Of a stretch of 7,014 nt of DNA, positions 1-6,153 are shown in pieces. The stretch is from an uncultured Alphaproteobacteria bacterium (GTDB lineage: Bacteria > Pseudomonadota > Alphaproteobacteria > Reyranellales > Reyranellaceae). Both the position numbers and the translations under genes were made by a program. Each line of letters begins with the position of its first letter. Position 1 is the stretch's first letter. Below the pieces are notes generated by a model, which made no database searches, was not told the origin of the DNA, and saw only the letters and a list, made by a program, of their open reading frames with translations. The stretch covers positions 1-7,014 of the forward strand of contig CAIYWM010000295.1 of the NCBI GenBank assembly GCA_903929895.1. The letters run 5' to 3'.

Positions 1-861
1 ATCCCCGCAAGCTTCAACGGGCTGATCGGCCTCAAGCCCACGTTCGGCCGCGTGCCGGCCTGGCCGCCGTCGATGACGGGCGACCTGTCGAACACCGGCC
101 CGATGGCCCGCACCGCGCTCGACGCCGCGCTGATGATGAACGCCATCGCCCGGCCCGATCCGCGCGACGGCCATGCCCTGCCTCCTGACGACACCGACTA
201 CACCAGGAAGCTCACCACGCTGCCGAAGAAGCTGAAGATCGGTTTCGCGCTGCGTTTGGGCGACCATCCGCTCGACATCGAGGTCGCCGCGATGGTGACG
301 AAAGCCGCCCACGACTTCGAGGCGCTGGGCTGCACGGTCGAGGAGGTCGAGGCGCCCTTCTCGTTCGGCGAGGCGAGCCACGCCTTCGTGGTCCACTGGC
401 TCTCGGCGCTGCAGCGCCTGCTGCAGGTCTTCCCCGAGGCGCGCCACGGCGAGTTCGATCCCAATCTGCTGGCCGGCGCGAAGGCGGGGCTGCGCTACAG
501 CCTGCAGGACGTGGTGAACGCGCAGGTGACACGGCGCGACCTCACCCTCGCCTGGAACCTGTTCTTCACGAAGTACGACCTGCTGCTCACGCCTACCGTA
601 GCGGTGCAACCCTTCGAGGCCGGCATGAACCTGCCGCCCGGGCCCTACGGAAAGCCGAACTTCATGTGGTCCCCCTACACGCCGCAGTTCAACCTGACGC
701 GCCATCCCGCGGCGACGGTGCCGTGCGGCCTGTCGCGGCTTGGACTGCCGGTCGGCCTGCAGATTGCTTCGGCACACTACAAGGACGCGCTGGTCCTGCG
801 CGCCGCCGCCGCTTTTGCCGAAGCTCATCCTTTGAAATTTCCCGTCCTTCCGGAGAACTGA
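1..861 (+). CDS. Amidase (amidase-signature family), 5'-truncated by the window edge
   Basis: The reading frame is open from the first base and ends at TGA 859-861, giving 286 residues of the C-terminal part of an amidase-signature (AS) enzyme. AS enzymes hydrolyse the C-N bond of carboxamides through a Ser-cisSer-Lys triad, usually in the cytoplasm. The first residues in the window (IPASFNGLIGLKPT) match the stretch immediately after the nucleophilic serine in the next gene (I185 onward there), so about 184 N-terminal residues and the whole triad lie outside the window. The expected full length of about 470 residues agrees with the 473-residue neighbour. Shared blocks include RPDPRD, KYDLLLTPT, FNLTR and DALVLRAAAA. 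An internal GTG at 52 could be mistaken for a start, but homology runs straight through it. The physiological substrate cannot be read from the sequence. A GatA subunit is less likely, because no gatB or gatC is seen. Confidence 0.93.
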   Translation: MPASFNGLIGLKPTFGRVPAWPPSMTGDLSNTGPMARTALDAALMMNAIARPDPRDGHALPPDDTDYTRKLTTLPKKLKIGFALRLGDHPLDIEVAAMVTKAAHDFEALGCTVEEVEAPFSFGEASHAFVVHWLSALQRLLQVFPEARHGEFDPNLLAGAKAGLRYSLQDVVNAQVTRRDLTLAWNLFFTKYDLLLTPTVAVQPFEAGMNLPPGPYGKPNFMWSPYTPQFNLTRHPAATVPCGLSRLGLPVGLQIASAHYKDALVLRAAAAFAEAHPLKFPVLPEN

Positions 862-864
862 GAA

Positions 865-2286
865 ATGACTGCCGACCTTGCGATGATGCCGGCCCACGAG
901 CTGGTGAAACTCTTCAAGGCCCGCAAGGCCTCGCCGGTCGAGGCGACCAAGGCGGCGCTGGCGCGCATCGACGCTTTCAACGGCCAGCTCAACGCCTTCC
1001 AGCATCTCGATCCCGACACCGCGATGCGCCAGGCGCGCGCCTCGGAGAAGCGATGGAAGAAGGGCGGCAAGCGGCTTTCGGACATCGACGGCGTGCCGAT
1101 CACCATCAAGGACATGGTACTGACCAAGGGCATGCCGACCCGCATGGGCAGCCTCGCCACCGATCCCGACGGGCCCTTCAATGTCGACGCGCCGGTGGCG
1201 CAGCGCCTGCGCGAGGCCGGCACCGTGCTCCTCGGCAAGACGACCTCGCCGGAATATGGCTGGAAGGGCGTGACTGACTCGGGCCTCTACGGCACCACGC
1301 ACAATCCGTGGAAGATCGACCGCACGCCGGGCGGCTCCTCGGGCGGCGGAACGGCGGCCGAGGCGGTCGGCATGGGCAATCTCGCCATCGGCACCGACGG
1401 CGCGGGCTCGGTCCGCATCCCCTGCTCCTTCTCCGGCATCTTTGGCCTCAAGCCCACCCAGGCGCGCGTGCCGCTCTGGCCGGTCTCGGCGCAAGGCACG
1501 CTCTCGCATGTCGGCCCGATGACGCGCACCGTGCGCGACGCGGCGATGATGATGAACGTCATCGCCCGGCCCGACCCGCGCGATCCCTATGGCCGTCCCG
1601 ACGATGCCGAGGATTATCTCAAGGGCTTCGACAAGGGCGTGAAAGGCCTGCGCATCGCCTATTCGCCCAACCTGGGCTTCGTCGAGCGCGACAAGATCGA
1701 CCGCGACGTGGCGGTGGCCGTCGAGCAGGCAGTCAAGGTGTTCAAGACCCTGGGCGCCAGGATCGTCGAGGATTCGCCCGACTTCATGGGCATGGACCCG
1801 CGCAAGGTGCTGAACGCCCACTGGCAGTCGAACGTCGCCGTTCTGCTCAACAATTTCAGCGCCGAGAAGCGCGAACTGATGGATCCCGGCCTGCTGAAGG
1901 CCGCCGCATACGGCGCCAATCTCGGCCAGGAAGCGGTCGTCACCGCGATCCACCAGCGCCAGGCTATCTCGGCGATCATGAACCAGTTCATGGCCAAGTA
2001 CGACCTCCTGCTGACGCCGACCATGCCGATGACCGCCTTCGCGGTGAACGAGAACGCGGCCTGGGGCGGCGACGGCGTCGACATCGGCTGGACGCCCTTC
2101 ACACTGACCTTCAACCTGACGCGCCAGCCGGCCGCCACCATCCCCTGCGGCCTCGACCGCGAAGGCCTGCCGATCGGCCTGCAGATCGTCGGCGGCCATG
2201 CCAGGGACGCCCTCGTCCTGCGCGCCGCGGCCGCCTACGAAAGCGTCCGCCCGATCCCCGCGCCGCCGATGGCGCATCAGATCTGA
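865..2286 (+). CDS. Amidase (amidase-signature family), complete
   Basis: This 473-residue protein is a full-length AS hydrolase, probably cytoplasmic and acting on a small carboxamide. The catalytic residues are visible: Lys82 in VPITIKDM, the cis-serine Ser158 in the glycine/serine motif PGGSSGGG (155-162), and the nucleophile Ser182 in GTDGAGSVRIP (176-186). The 24-residue spacing of Ser158 and Ser182 matches the family. The more usual GTDTGGS is GTDGAGS here. The start ATG at 865 follows GGAG at 852-855 with 9 nt spacing and lies 3 nt after the stop of the upstream amidase, so the two are almost certainly co-transcribed. They are divergent paralogues, which suggests an old tandem duplication followed by substrate specialisation. 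The protein has neither a signal peptide nor an extra C-terminal domain. It could be mis-annotated as GatA, but no gatB/gatC partners are present. The substrate is unknown. Confidence 0.95.
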   Translation: MTADLAMMPAHELVKLFKARKASPVEATKAALARIDAFNGQLNAFQHLDPDTAMRQARASEKRWKKGGKRLSDIDGVPITIKDMVLTKGMPTRMGSLATDPDGPFNVDAPVAQRLREAGTVLLGKTTSPEYGWKGVTDSGLYGTTHNPWKIDRTPGGSSGGGTAAEAVGMGNLAIGTDGAGSVRIPCSFSGIFGLKPTQARVPLWPVSAQGTLSHVGPMTRTVRDAAMMMNVIARPDPRDPYGRPDDAEDYLKGFDKGVKGLRIAYSPNLGFVERDKIDRDVAVAVEQAVKVFKTLGARIVEDSPDFMGMDPRKVLNAHWQSNVAVLLNNFSAEKRELMDPGLLKAAAYGANLGQEAVVTAIHQRQAISAIMNQFMAKYDLLLTPTMPMTAFAVNENAAWGGDGVDIGWTPFTLTFNLTRQPAATIPCGLDREGLPIGLQIVGGHARDALVLRAAAAYESVRPIPAPPMAHQI

Positions 2287-2307
2287 TGGATTGGGAAAGC
2301 GCGTCGG

Positions 2308-2871
2308 ATGGCCCTCAGCCGCCAGACGCGCCTCTACATCGCGCTCGGCGTCGCGCAGGTCGCGGCGCTCGCCTTGCTCGCCTGGTTCGCCGAGCGGCAG
2401 GTGGCGCTGGGGCCGACAGACAAGCTTGGCTGGCGACCCTTCAGTTGGCCGCTCTCGACCGAGCGTGCACCTGCGGGCCGCGCCTATAGCGGCGAAGATC
2501 ACGACGTCTATGTCTGGCTGACGTTGAACGCGCTGGGCAGCAGCGGCGATTGTCCCGAGGGCATCGCGAGCGACGCAGCCTTGGAGCGCGCCGTCGATAT
2601 CCGCCTCCTCGACCCGCGCTTCGCGCCAGTGGGCCCCGGCGAGCGCCTACGGGTGACCGACCTCGTCGGTTGGACCCGCGTCTACGTCCACCGCCGCAAC
2701 AACAAGTCCCTGCGCTACGGCGAGGCCGTGGCCGTGCCCTACAAGTGCGACGTCATCACCGCAATCATCGACGGCGATGCGCGCGATCCGGCAAAGCGCA
2801 GGATCGCGCACGAGTTCCTGGAATCGAACACCGCGCAGGTCTGGATCAACAAGCAACTCGAGGGGCGTTGA
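2308..2871 (+). CDS. Unrecognised membrane-anchored protein, 187 aa
   Basis: I do not recognise this protein. Its N-terminus has a short basic stretch (Arg5, Arg8) followed by a hydrophobic segment at about residues 9-28, consistent with a signal anchor or uncleaved signal sequence that puts the remaining ~155 residues outside the cytoplasm. That part is mixed alpha/beta in character, with VYVWLTLNAL (67-76), LVGWTRVYVHRR (119-130) and two cysteines (Cys82, Cys147) that could form a disulfide in the periplasm. There is no lipobox cysteine at the end of the hydrophobic segment. The ATG at 2308 follows a weak purine-rich stretch (GGGAAAG, 2293-2299) and lies 21 nt after the amidase stop, so it may be read from the amidase transcript. 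An earlier ATG at 2286 overlapping the amidase stop is in another frame. Base composition matches the neighbours. Coding status is likely because of the anchor-like start and conserved-looking composition. Confidence 0.72.
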   Translation: MALSRQTRLYIALGVAQVAALALLAWFAERQVALGPTDKLGWRPFSWPLSTERAPAGRAYSGEDHDVYVWLTLNALGSSGDCPEGIASDAALERAVDIRLLDPRFAPVGPGERLRVTDLVGWTRVYVHRRNNKSLRYGEAVAVPYKCDVITAIIDGDARDPAKRRIAHEFLESNTAQVWINKQLEGR

Positions 2872-2877
2872 CCCTCC

Positions 2878-2965
2878 TGTCGTCCTGAGCACAGCGAAGG
2901 ACCTAGCGGAACGAACAGACGACTCCGTGGCCAGCGTGAGATCCTTCGCTGCGCTCAGGATGACA
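2878..2965. repeat. 27-bp inverted repeat, REP-like, between convergent genes
   Basis: The left arm at 2878-2904 and right arm at 2939-2965 are reverse complements at 24 of 27 positions, with mismatches at 2882, 2891 and 2902. A 34-nt spacer separates them. Each arm contains a core of the form TCCTGAGC-N2-AGCGAAGGA, itself imperfectly self-complementary. The element fills most of the 103-nt gap between the stop of the plus-strand gene (2871) and the stop of the minus-strand gene (2975). In RNA it could form a long hairpin, and some mismatches become G:U pairs on one strand or the other. No T-run follows either arm, so it is not a textbook intrinsic terminator, though it may still act as a bidirectional transcript end or 3' stabiliser. 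No flanking target duplication is visible. From memory, near-identical motifs occur as dispersed copies in many bacterial genomes. Confidence 0.85.
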
Positions 2966-2974
2966 GCAATGTCG

Positions 2975-3382
2975 TTACAACTTCACCGGCACCTTCCGCG
3001 CGAAGAACGCCGCGATCACCGCCATCGCCATGCTCGCAAGCCACAACCAATAGCCTTCGCGCAGGCCGGTGATGGGGTTGGCCATGCCGGCCTCGTTGGT
3101 GATCACGCTCGTCTCGAACATGAAAGATCCGGCGAGCGCCAGGGCCGCCAGGGAGAGGATCAACGCCGGGATGCGACGCTCAAACAATGTGGCGATCCAC
3201 GAGAAGCCGAGCAGCGGATTGGCGAACCAGCTCGTATGACTCAGCGCACCGAACAGCAGGATGTTCCAGCCCTGCCAGTCCGAGCAGATGCCGGAGACGC
3301 AGAACGCGTCCTGTCTGAGACTCGCGGCGAACAGGATCACGCTGAGCATCAGCGCCACGCGTGTCGAGCGGCTGGTTGTCAC
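2975..3382 (-). CDS. Unnamed small integral membrane protein, 135 aa
   Basis: The protein is highly hydrophobic, with probable membrane segments at about residues 9-22, 38-68 (one long or two short), 71-88 and 111-128, and a basic C-terminus (RKVPVKL). Between the first two segments it has DAFCVSGICSDW, a CX4C pair (Cys28, Cys33) next to aromatic residues, followed by SWFANPLLGFSWI. I recall unnamed proteobacterial membrane proteins with this layout but cannot assign a function. The start chosen is GTG at 3382-3380, one nucleotide after the stop of the Rieske gene, which fits translational coupling. ATG at 3349 (residue 12) is an alternative and would trim the first helix; neither start has a clear Shine-Dalgarno sequence. 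The stop TAA is at 2977-2975, 9 nt from the inverted repeat. It is the last gene of the probable gluQ operon. Confidence 0.72.
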   Translation of the reverse strand: MTTSRSTRVALMLSVILFAASLRQDAFCVSGICSDWQGWNILLFGALSHTSWFANPLLGFSWIATLFERRIPALILSLAALALAGSFMFETSVITNEAGMANPITGLREGYWLWLASMAMAVIAAFFARKVPVKL

Positions 3383-3383
3383 C

Positions 3384-4541
3384 TCAAGCCGTCACACCCA
3401 GCGCGCTGCGGATCGAGCTGTGGAAGTGGACGAGCGAGGGCTCGTTGCGGCCGTAGATCACTTCGTCCGTCGCGCCGGACTCGAAGCCGATCTGCATGCG
3501 CTCGCCCAGCGGGAAGTCCTCGTCGAGCACGGTGCGGATGGCGATGTCGCGGTTCTTGGCCCAGTGCTTCTCCGGGCGGTCGCTGTCGGCGGGACGGTAG
3601 AGCGTGAACTCGACGGAACAGCTGCCGGGGTCGTTGCGATCGGGGAAGGCGCGCCAGATCTCGATATGATCGACCTGCCAGATGACGATGGTGTTGGGGA
3701 AAAGCTGGTAGATCGCGATGATGTGCGGACGCAGGGTGCGTTCGTCGTCGGGCTGCGCGCGCAGCGCCTCGATCGCGGTGCGCGGCTCGCACATGCGGCC
3801 GTGGCGGCCCGCGCCGTCGAAGGTGCCGCAGTTGCCGATGAAGTACGGCGCGATGGTTTTCCGGTGCAGGTGCGGGATGTGATAGCCCTCGAGGAACGTA
3901 TCGATGGCGAACTTCCAGTTGATGCGCGGCGTGATGCGGTCGACCGAGTAGAGCGGATAGGTCTCGGGCCGCAGCGCCGCGAAGTCCGACACGAACGAGC
4001 CCAGCACGGTATCGACGTCGATGTCCGCACGCTCGCCCTCGCCGACTGGCGTCGCGCGCACAAAGATCATGCCGTGCTTCTCGCCGGCCGGGAGCCGCAC
4101 CAGGCCGTGCGCGCCGAGGTCGAGGCCGGCGAAGCCCGCCTTGTCGGTGACCCCCAGCAGCTTGCCGTGCGTGTCGTAGGTCCAGGCGTGATAGGGGCAG
4201 ACGAAGGCGCGGGCGTTGCCGCAACCCTCGGCCACCGGCGCGCCGCGATGGCGGCAGATGTTCGCGAAGGCTCGAACCTCGCCGTCGGGCCCGCGTACCA
4301 GCAGCACCGGCATGCCGGCCACGTCCTCGGTGATGTAGTCGCCGGGTTTGGAGAGGCGCGACGACAGCCCCATGAACAGCGGCTGGCTGCGGAACAGCGC
4401 GTCGCGCTCGCGGGCGGCGCGCTCGCGGCAGGAATAGGCGTCGACACGGTTGCGGAACAGCGCGTCGGCGAGATCGGTGGTGCGGCCTTCGATATGGCCG
4501 AGCAGCCGCCTCCCGACGGCCAGTTGTTCTTTCCGGTCCAT
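3384..4541 (-). CDS. Rieske [2Fe-2S] ring-hydroxylating oxygenase, alpha subunit
   Basis: This 385-residue protein is the catalytic (alpha) subunit of a Rieske non-heme iron oxygenase, which uses O2 and reducing equivalents to hydroxylate or demethylate an organic substrate. The N-terminal Rieske domain has CRH (Cys96, His98) and CPYH (Cys115, His118), i.e. CXH-X16-CX2H. The C-terminal catalytic domain has His221 and His226 in YHIPHLH as mononuclear iron ligands. The third ligand is probably an acidic residue of the D340-E341-D342 cluster. Three residues before His221 lies Glu218, where naphthalene dioxygenase has the bridging Asp205. No beta subunit, ferredoxin or reductase is encoded nearby, so electrons must come from proteins encoded elsewhere. 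The gene starts 10 nt after gluQ and ends 1 nt before the membrane-protein gene. Length and motifs fit alpha3-type or choline-monooxygenase-like members; the substrate cannot be told. Confidence 0.93.
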   Translation of the reverse strand: MDRKEQLAVGRRLLGHIEGRTTDLADALFRNRVDAYSCRERAARERDALFRSQPLFMGLSSRLSKPGDYITEDVAGMPVLLVRGPDGEVRAFANICRHRGAPVAEGCGNARAFVCPYHAWTYDTHGKLLGVTDKAGFAGLDLGAHGLVRLPAGEKHGMIFVRATPVGEGERADIDVDTVLGSFVSDFAALRPETYPLYSVDRITPRINWKFAIDTFLEGYHIPHLHRKTIAPYFIGNCGTFDGAGRHGRMCEPRTAIEALRAQPDDERTLRPHIIAIYQLFPNTIVIWQVDHIEIWRAFPDRNDPGSCSVEFTLYRPADSDRPEKHWAKNRDIAIRTVLDEDFPLGERMQIGFESGATDEVIYGRNEPSLVHFHSSIRSALGVTA

Positions 4542-4551
4542 GACCGAAGTG

Positions 4552-5415
4552 TCAGCCCTTCACGGGGGTCGCGCAACTCCAACCGTCGATCATCTCGAAC
4601 ACGTCGGCCGGCGTCCTCCCGCTCTCGCGCAAGGCCCGGATAGTGAGGTCGCGGTCACGTTTGGCGAAGCGGCGGCCGGTGGCGTCGGTCAACAGCGGGT
4701 GATGCGCATATTGCGGCGCAGCATAGCCCAGGAGCTTTTGCAGCAGGGCATGGACATGGGTCGACGGCAGCAAGTCGATGCCGCGCGTGACGAGCGTGAC
4801 ACCCTGCAGATGGTCGTCGACCGTGACCGAGAGATGATAGCTGGTCGGCGTGTCCTTGCGGGCGATCACGAAGTCGCCCATCAGCAGCGGCTGTCCTTCG
4901 AGCTGGCCCAGCGTCTCGTCGAAGAAGGAATAGGGCCCCGCCTGCTCCGCCGCGCGGGCGCTGTCGAAGCGCATGCAATGTTCGACGCCCGCCGAGATGC
5001 GGCGGCGGCGCTCCTCATTGGAGAGGTGACGGCAGGTGCCGGGATAGAGCGGTCCGTCAGGCCCCATCGCCGTCGGATGCGGCGCACTGGTGGAAGCCGC
5101 GATATCGGCGCGGGTGCAGAAGCAGGGATAGACCAGTCCCCGCCCATCGAGCTGGTCCATCACCTGGCCGTAATCCGCGAAATGGTCCGACTGGCGCCGC
5201 ACATCGCCATCCCAGGCGAGGCCGAGCCACTGCAGGTCTGCCAGCATCGCGGTCTCGTATTCGCGGCGGCAGCGGCGGATATCGATATCCTCGATGCGCA
5301 CCAGGAAGGTGCCGCCTACGTCGCGCGCGCGCCGCCAGGCGATGCGAGCCGAATAGGCGCTGCCGAGATGAAGTTCGCCCGTCGGACTGGGGGCAAAACG
5401 CGTGACGACGGTCAT
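4552..5415 (-). CDS. gluQ: Glutamyl-Q tRNA(Asp) synthetase
   Basis: GluQ (GluQRS, YadB) activates glutamate with ATP and transfers it to the queuosine base at position 34 of tRNA(Asp), making glutamyl-queuosine. The 287-residue protein is a glutamyl-tRNA synthetase catalytic core without the anticodon-binding domain, the hallmark of the family. Visible features are FAPSPTGELHLGS (7-19; HLGS is the HIGH motif), LVRIEDID (38-45), LGLAWDGD (64-71), a zinc site of Cys98, Cys100, Tyr124 and Cys128 (CXC-X23-YX3C), and FAKRD (250-254) in place of KMSKS. The ATG at 5415 has a weak upstream GGA. It is the first gene of the minus-strand group and is divergent from the DNA glycosylase gene. Its presence implies that the cell makes or salvages queuosine. 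A discriminating full-length GluRS is excluded by the short length and the missing C-terminal domain. Confidence 0.95.
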   Translation of the reverse strand: MTVVTRFAPSPTGELHLGSAYSARIAWRRARDVGGTFLVRIEDIDIRRCRREYETAMLADLQWLGLAWDGDVRRQSDHFADYGQVMDQLDGRGLVYPCFCTRADIAASTSAPHPTAMGPDGPLYPGTCRHLSNEERRRRISAGVEHCMRFDSARAAEQAGPYSFFDETLGQLEGQPLLMGDFVIARKDTPTSYHLSVTVDDHLQGVTLVTRGIDLLPSTHVHALLQKLLGYAAPQYAHHPLLTDATGRRFAKRDRDLTIRALRESGRTPADVFEMIDGWSCATPVKG

Positions 5416-5463
5416 GATCCGACGTTACAGCGCCCCCTCGTCGCGTGCTATGCCGGGAGCAAC
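5416..5463. promoter_or_regulatory. 48-bp divergent intergenic region between gluQ and the DNA glycosylase gene
   Basis: Two divergent transcription units start at either side of this gap, so promoters for both are expected here or slightly inside the coding sequences. I see no strong sigma-70 consensus. The best plus-strand guess is TTACAG (5425-5430) with CTATGC (5448-5453) at 17-nt spacing, which is poor. A GGGAG at 5455-5459 lies only 4 nt before the ATG at 5464 and is the likely ribosome-binding site, somewhat close. On the minus strand GGA lies just before the gluQ ATG. No clear operator palindrome is seen. Confidence 0.4.
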
Positions 5464-6153
5464 ATGGCCAGAACGGCACCCCAGAAGACTTCCAAGACGA
5501 CGTCCCGGATCGTCCTCGACAAGAAGACCCTGAAGAAGGCGCTGGCCGAGCTGGCGGCCGCCGATCCCGACATCGCCCGCGCGCTGACGGAAGCCGGCAC
5601 GCCCGAGCTGCGCGAGATGCCCACGGGCTTTGGCGGGCTGATGCGCTCGATCGTGGGACAGCAGGTCTCCGTTCACGCCGCCCGCAGCATCTGGCTGCGC
5701 CTCGAAGCGGCCGTGCCGTCGATGGAGCCGGCGGATTTCCTGGCAATGAGCGACGAGCAGCTGCGCGCCGTCGGTCTCTCGGGCGCCAAGATGAAATACG
5801 GCCGCAGCCTCGCCACCGACATCGTCGAGGGGCGGATCACGTTCGACCGGCTGCACGAGCTCGACGATGCCGCAGCCATCGCCATGCTGACGCAGGCCAA
5901 GGGGATCGGTCCGTGGACCGCCGAGATCTACCTCATGTTCGCGCACGGACGGCCCGACATCATGCCGGGCCTCGATCTCGGCCTCGTCGTGGCAGCTCAG
6001 CATCTCAAGAAGCTGCGCACCCGCCCCGACGCAAAGCGGCTTCTCAAAATTGCCGAGGCCTGGCGGCCCTGGCGCAGCGCCGCGGCCCTCGTGCTCTGGC
6101 ATTATCGCCGCAACATGCCGGACTGGGGCGCAAAGGAGAAAAAGGCGACATGA
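5464..6153 (+). CDS. DNA-3-methyladenine glycosylase II-like protein (HhH-GPD family)
   Basis: This 229-residue protein is an AlkA-like base-excision repair glycosylase, which removes alkylated bases such as 3-methyladenine from DNA. The helix-hairpin-helix is KGIGPWTAE (146-154), preceded by a conserved first helix region MRSIVGQQVS (60-69). The GPD region is MPGLDLGL (167-174), where Asp171 is the expected catalytic aspartate. It lacks the N-terminal TBP-like domain of E. coli AlkA (282 residues) and contains no cysteine at all, so there is no iron-sulfur cluster as in EndoIII/MutY. The first ~27 residues are rich in Lys/Thr and probably flexible. The ATG at 5464 is preceded by GGGAG at 4-nt spacing; the frame stays open far upstream, but that part is antisense to gluQ and unlike the family. 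It overlaps the next gene by 4 nt (ATGA). Whether it is induced by alkylation damage cannot be read from the sequence. Confidence 0.92.
   Translation: MARTAPQKTSKTTSRIVLDKKTLKKALAELAAADPDIARALTEAGTPELREMPTGFGGLMRSIVGQQVSVHAARSIWLRLEAAVPSMEPADFLAMSDEQLRAVGLSGAKMKYGRSLATDIVEGRITFDRLHELDDAAAIAMLTQAKGIGPWTAEIYLMFAHGRPDIMPGLDLGLVVAAQHLKKLRTRPDAKRLLKIAEAWRPWRSAAALVLWHYRRNMPDWGAKEKKAT

Noticed and set aside
1390..1423. GTDGAGS instead of GTDTGGS in the amidase as evidence of a defective enzyme
   Set aside because: The nucleophile Ser182, cis-serine Ser158 and Lys82 are all in place with the usual spacing, and variation of these glycine-flanking residues occurs within the family.
1308..2489. A 393-codon plus-strand frame overlapping the second amidase, with an internal ATG at 2286 overlapping the amidase stop
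   Set aside because: The translation is Arg/Pro-rich low-complexity sequence in the third frame of a convincing amidase gene. The TGATG overlap looks like a coupled start, but the frame after it stays arginine-rich and competes with the anchored protein starting at 2308.
2878..2965. The inverted repeat as a small transposon (MITE) or a classic intrinsic terminator
   Set aside because: No direct target duplication is visible at its edges and no T-run follows either arm, so neither label is supported; it is kept as a REP-like inverted repeat.
2777..3607. A 276-codon plus-strand frame spanning the convergent junction
   Set aside because: It would run through the inverted repeat and antisense to two minus-strand genes, and its translation is Arg/Ala-rich without a domain.
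3261..4643. A 460-codon open frame on the plus strand, longer than any single gene opposite it
   Set aside because: It lies antisense to the Rieske oxygenase gene, whose CXH/CX2H cluster motif and iron-ligand histidines are unmistakable on the minus strand. The plus-strand translation is rich in Arg, Ala, Val and Asp with no recognisable domain, typical of GC-rich shadow frames.
4666..4680. Apparent loss of the KMSKS motif in GluQ (FAKRD instead)
   Set aside because: GluQ proteins commonly vary at this motif and keep a basic Lys-Arg pair; the zinc site, HLGS and length are all normal, so I see no sign of inactivation.
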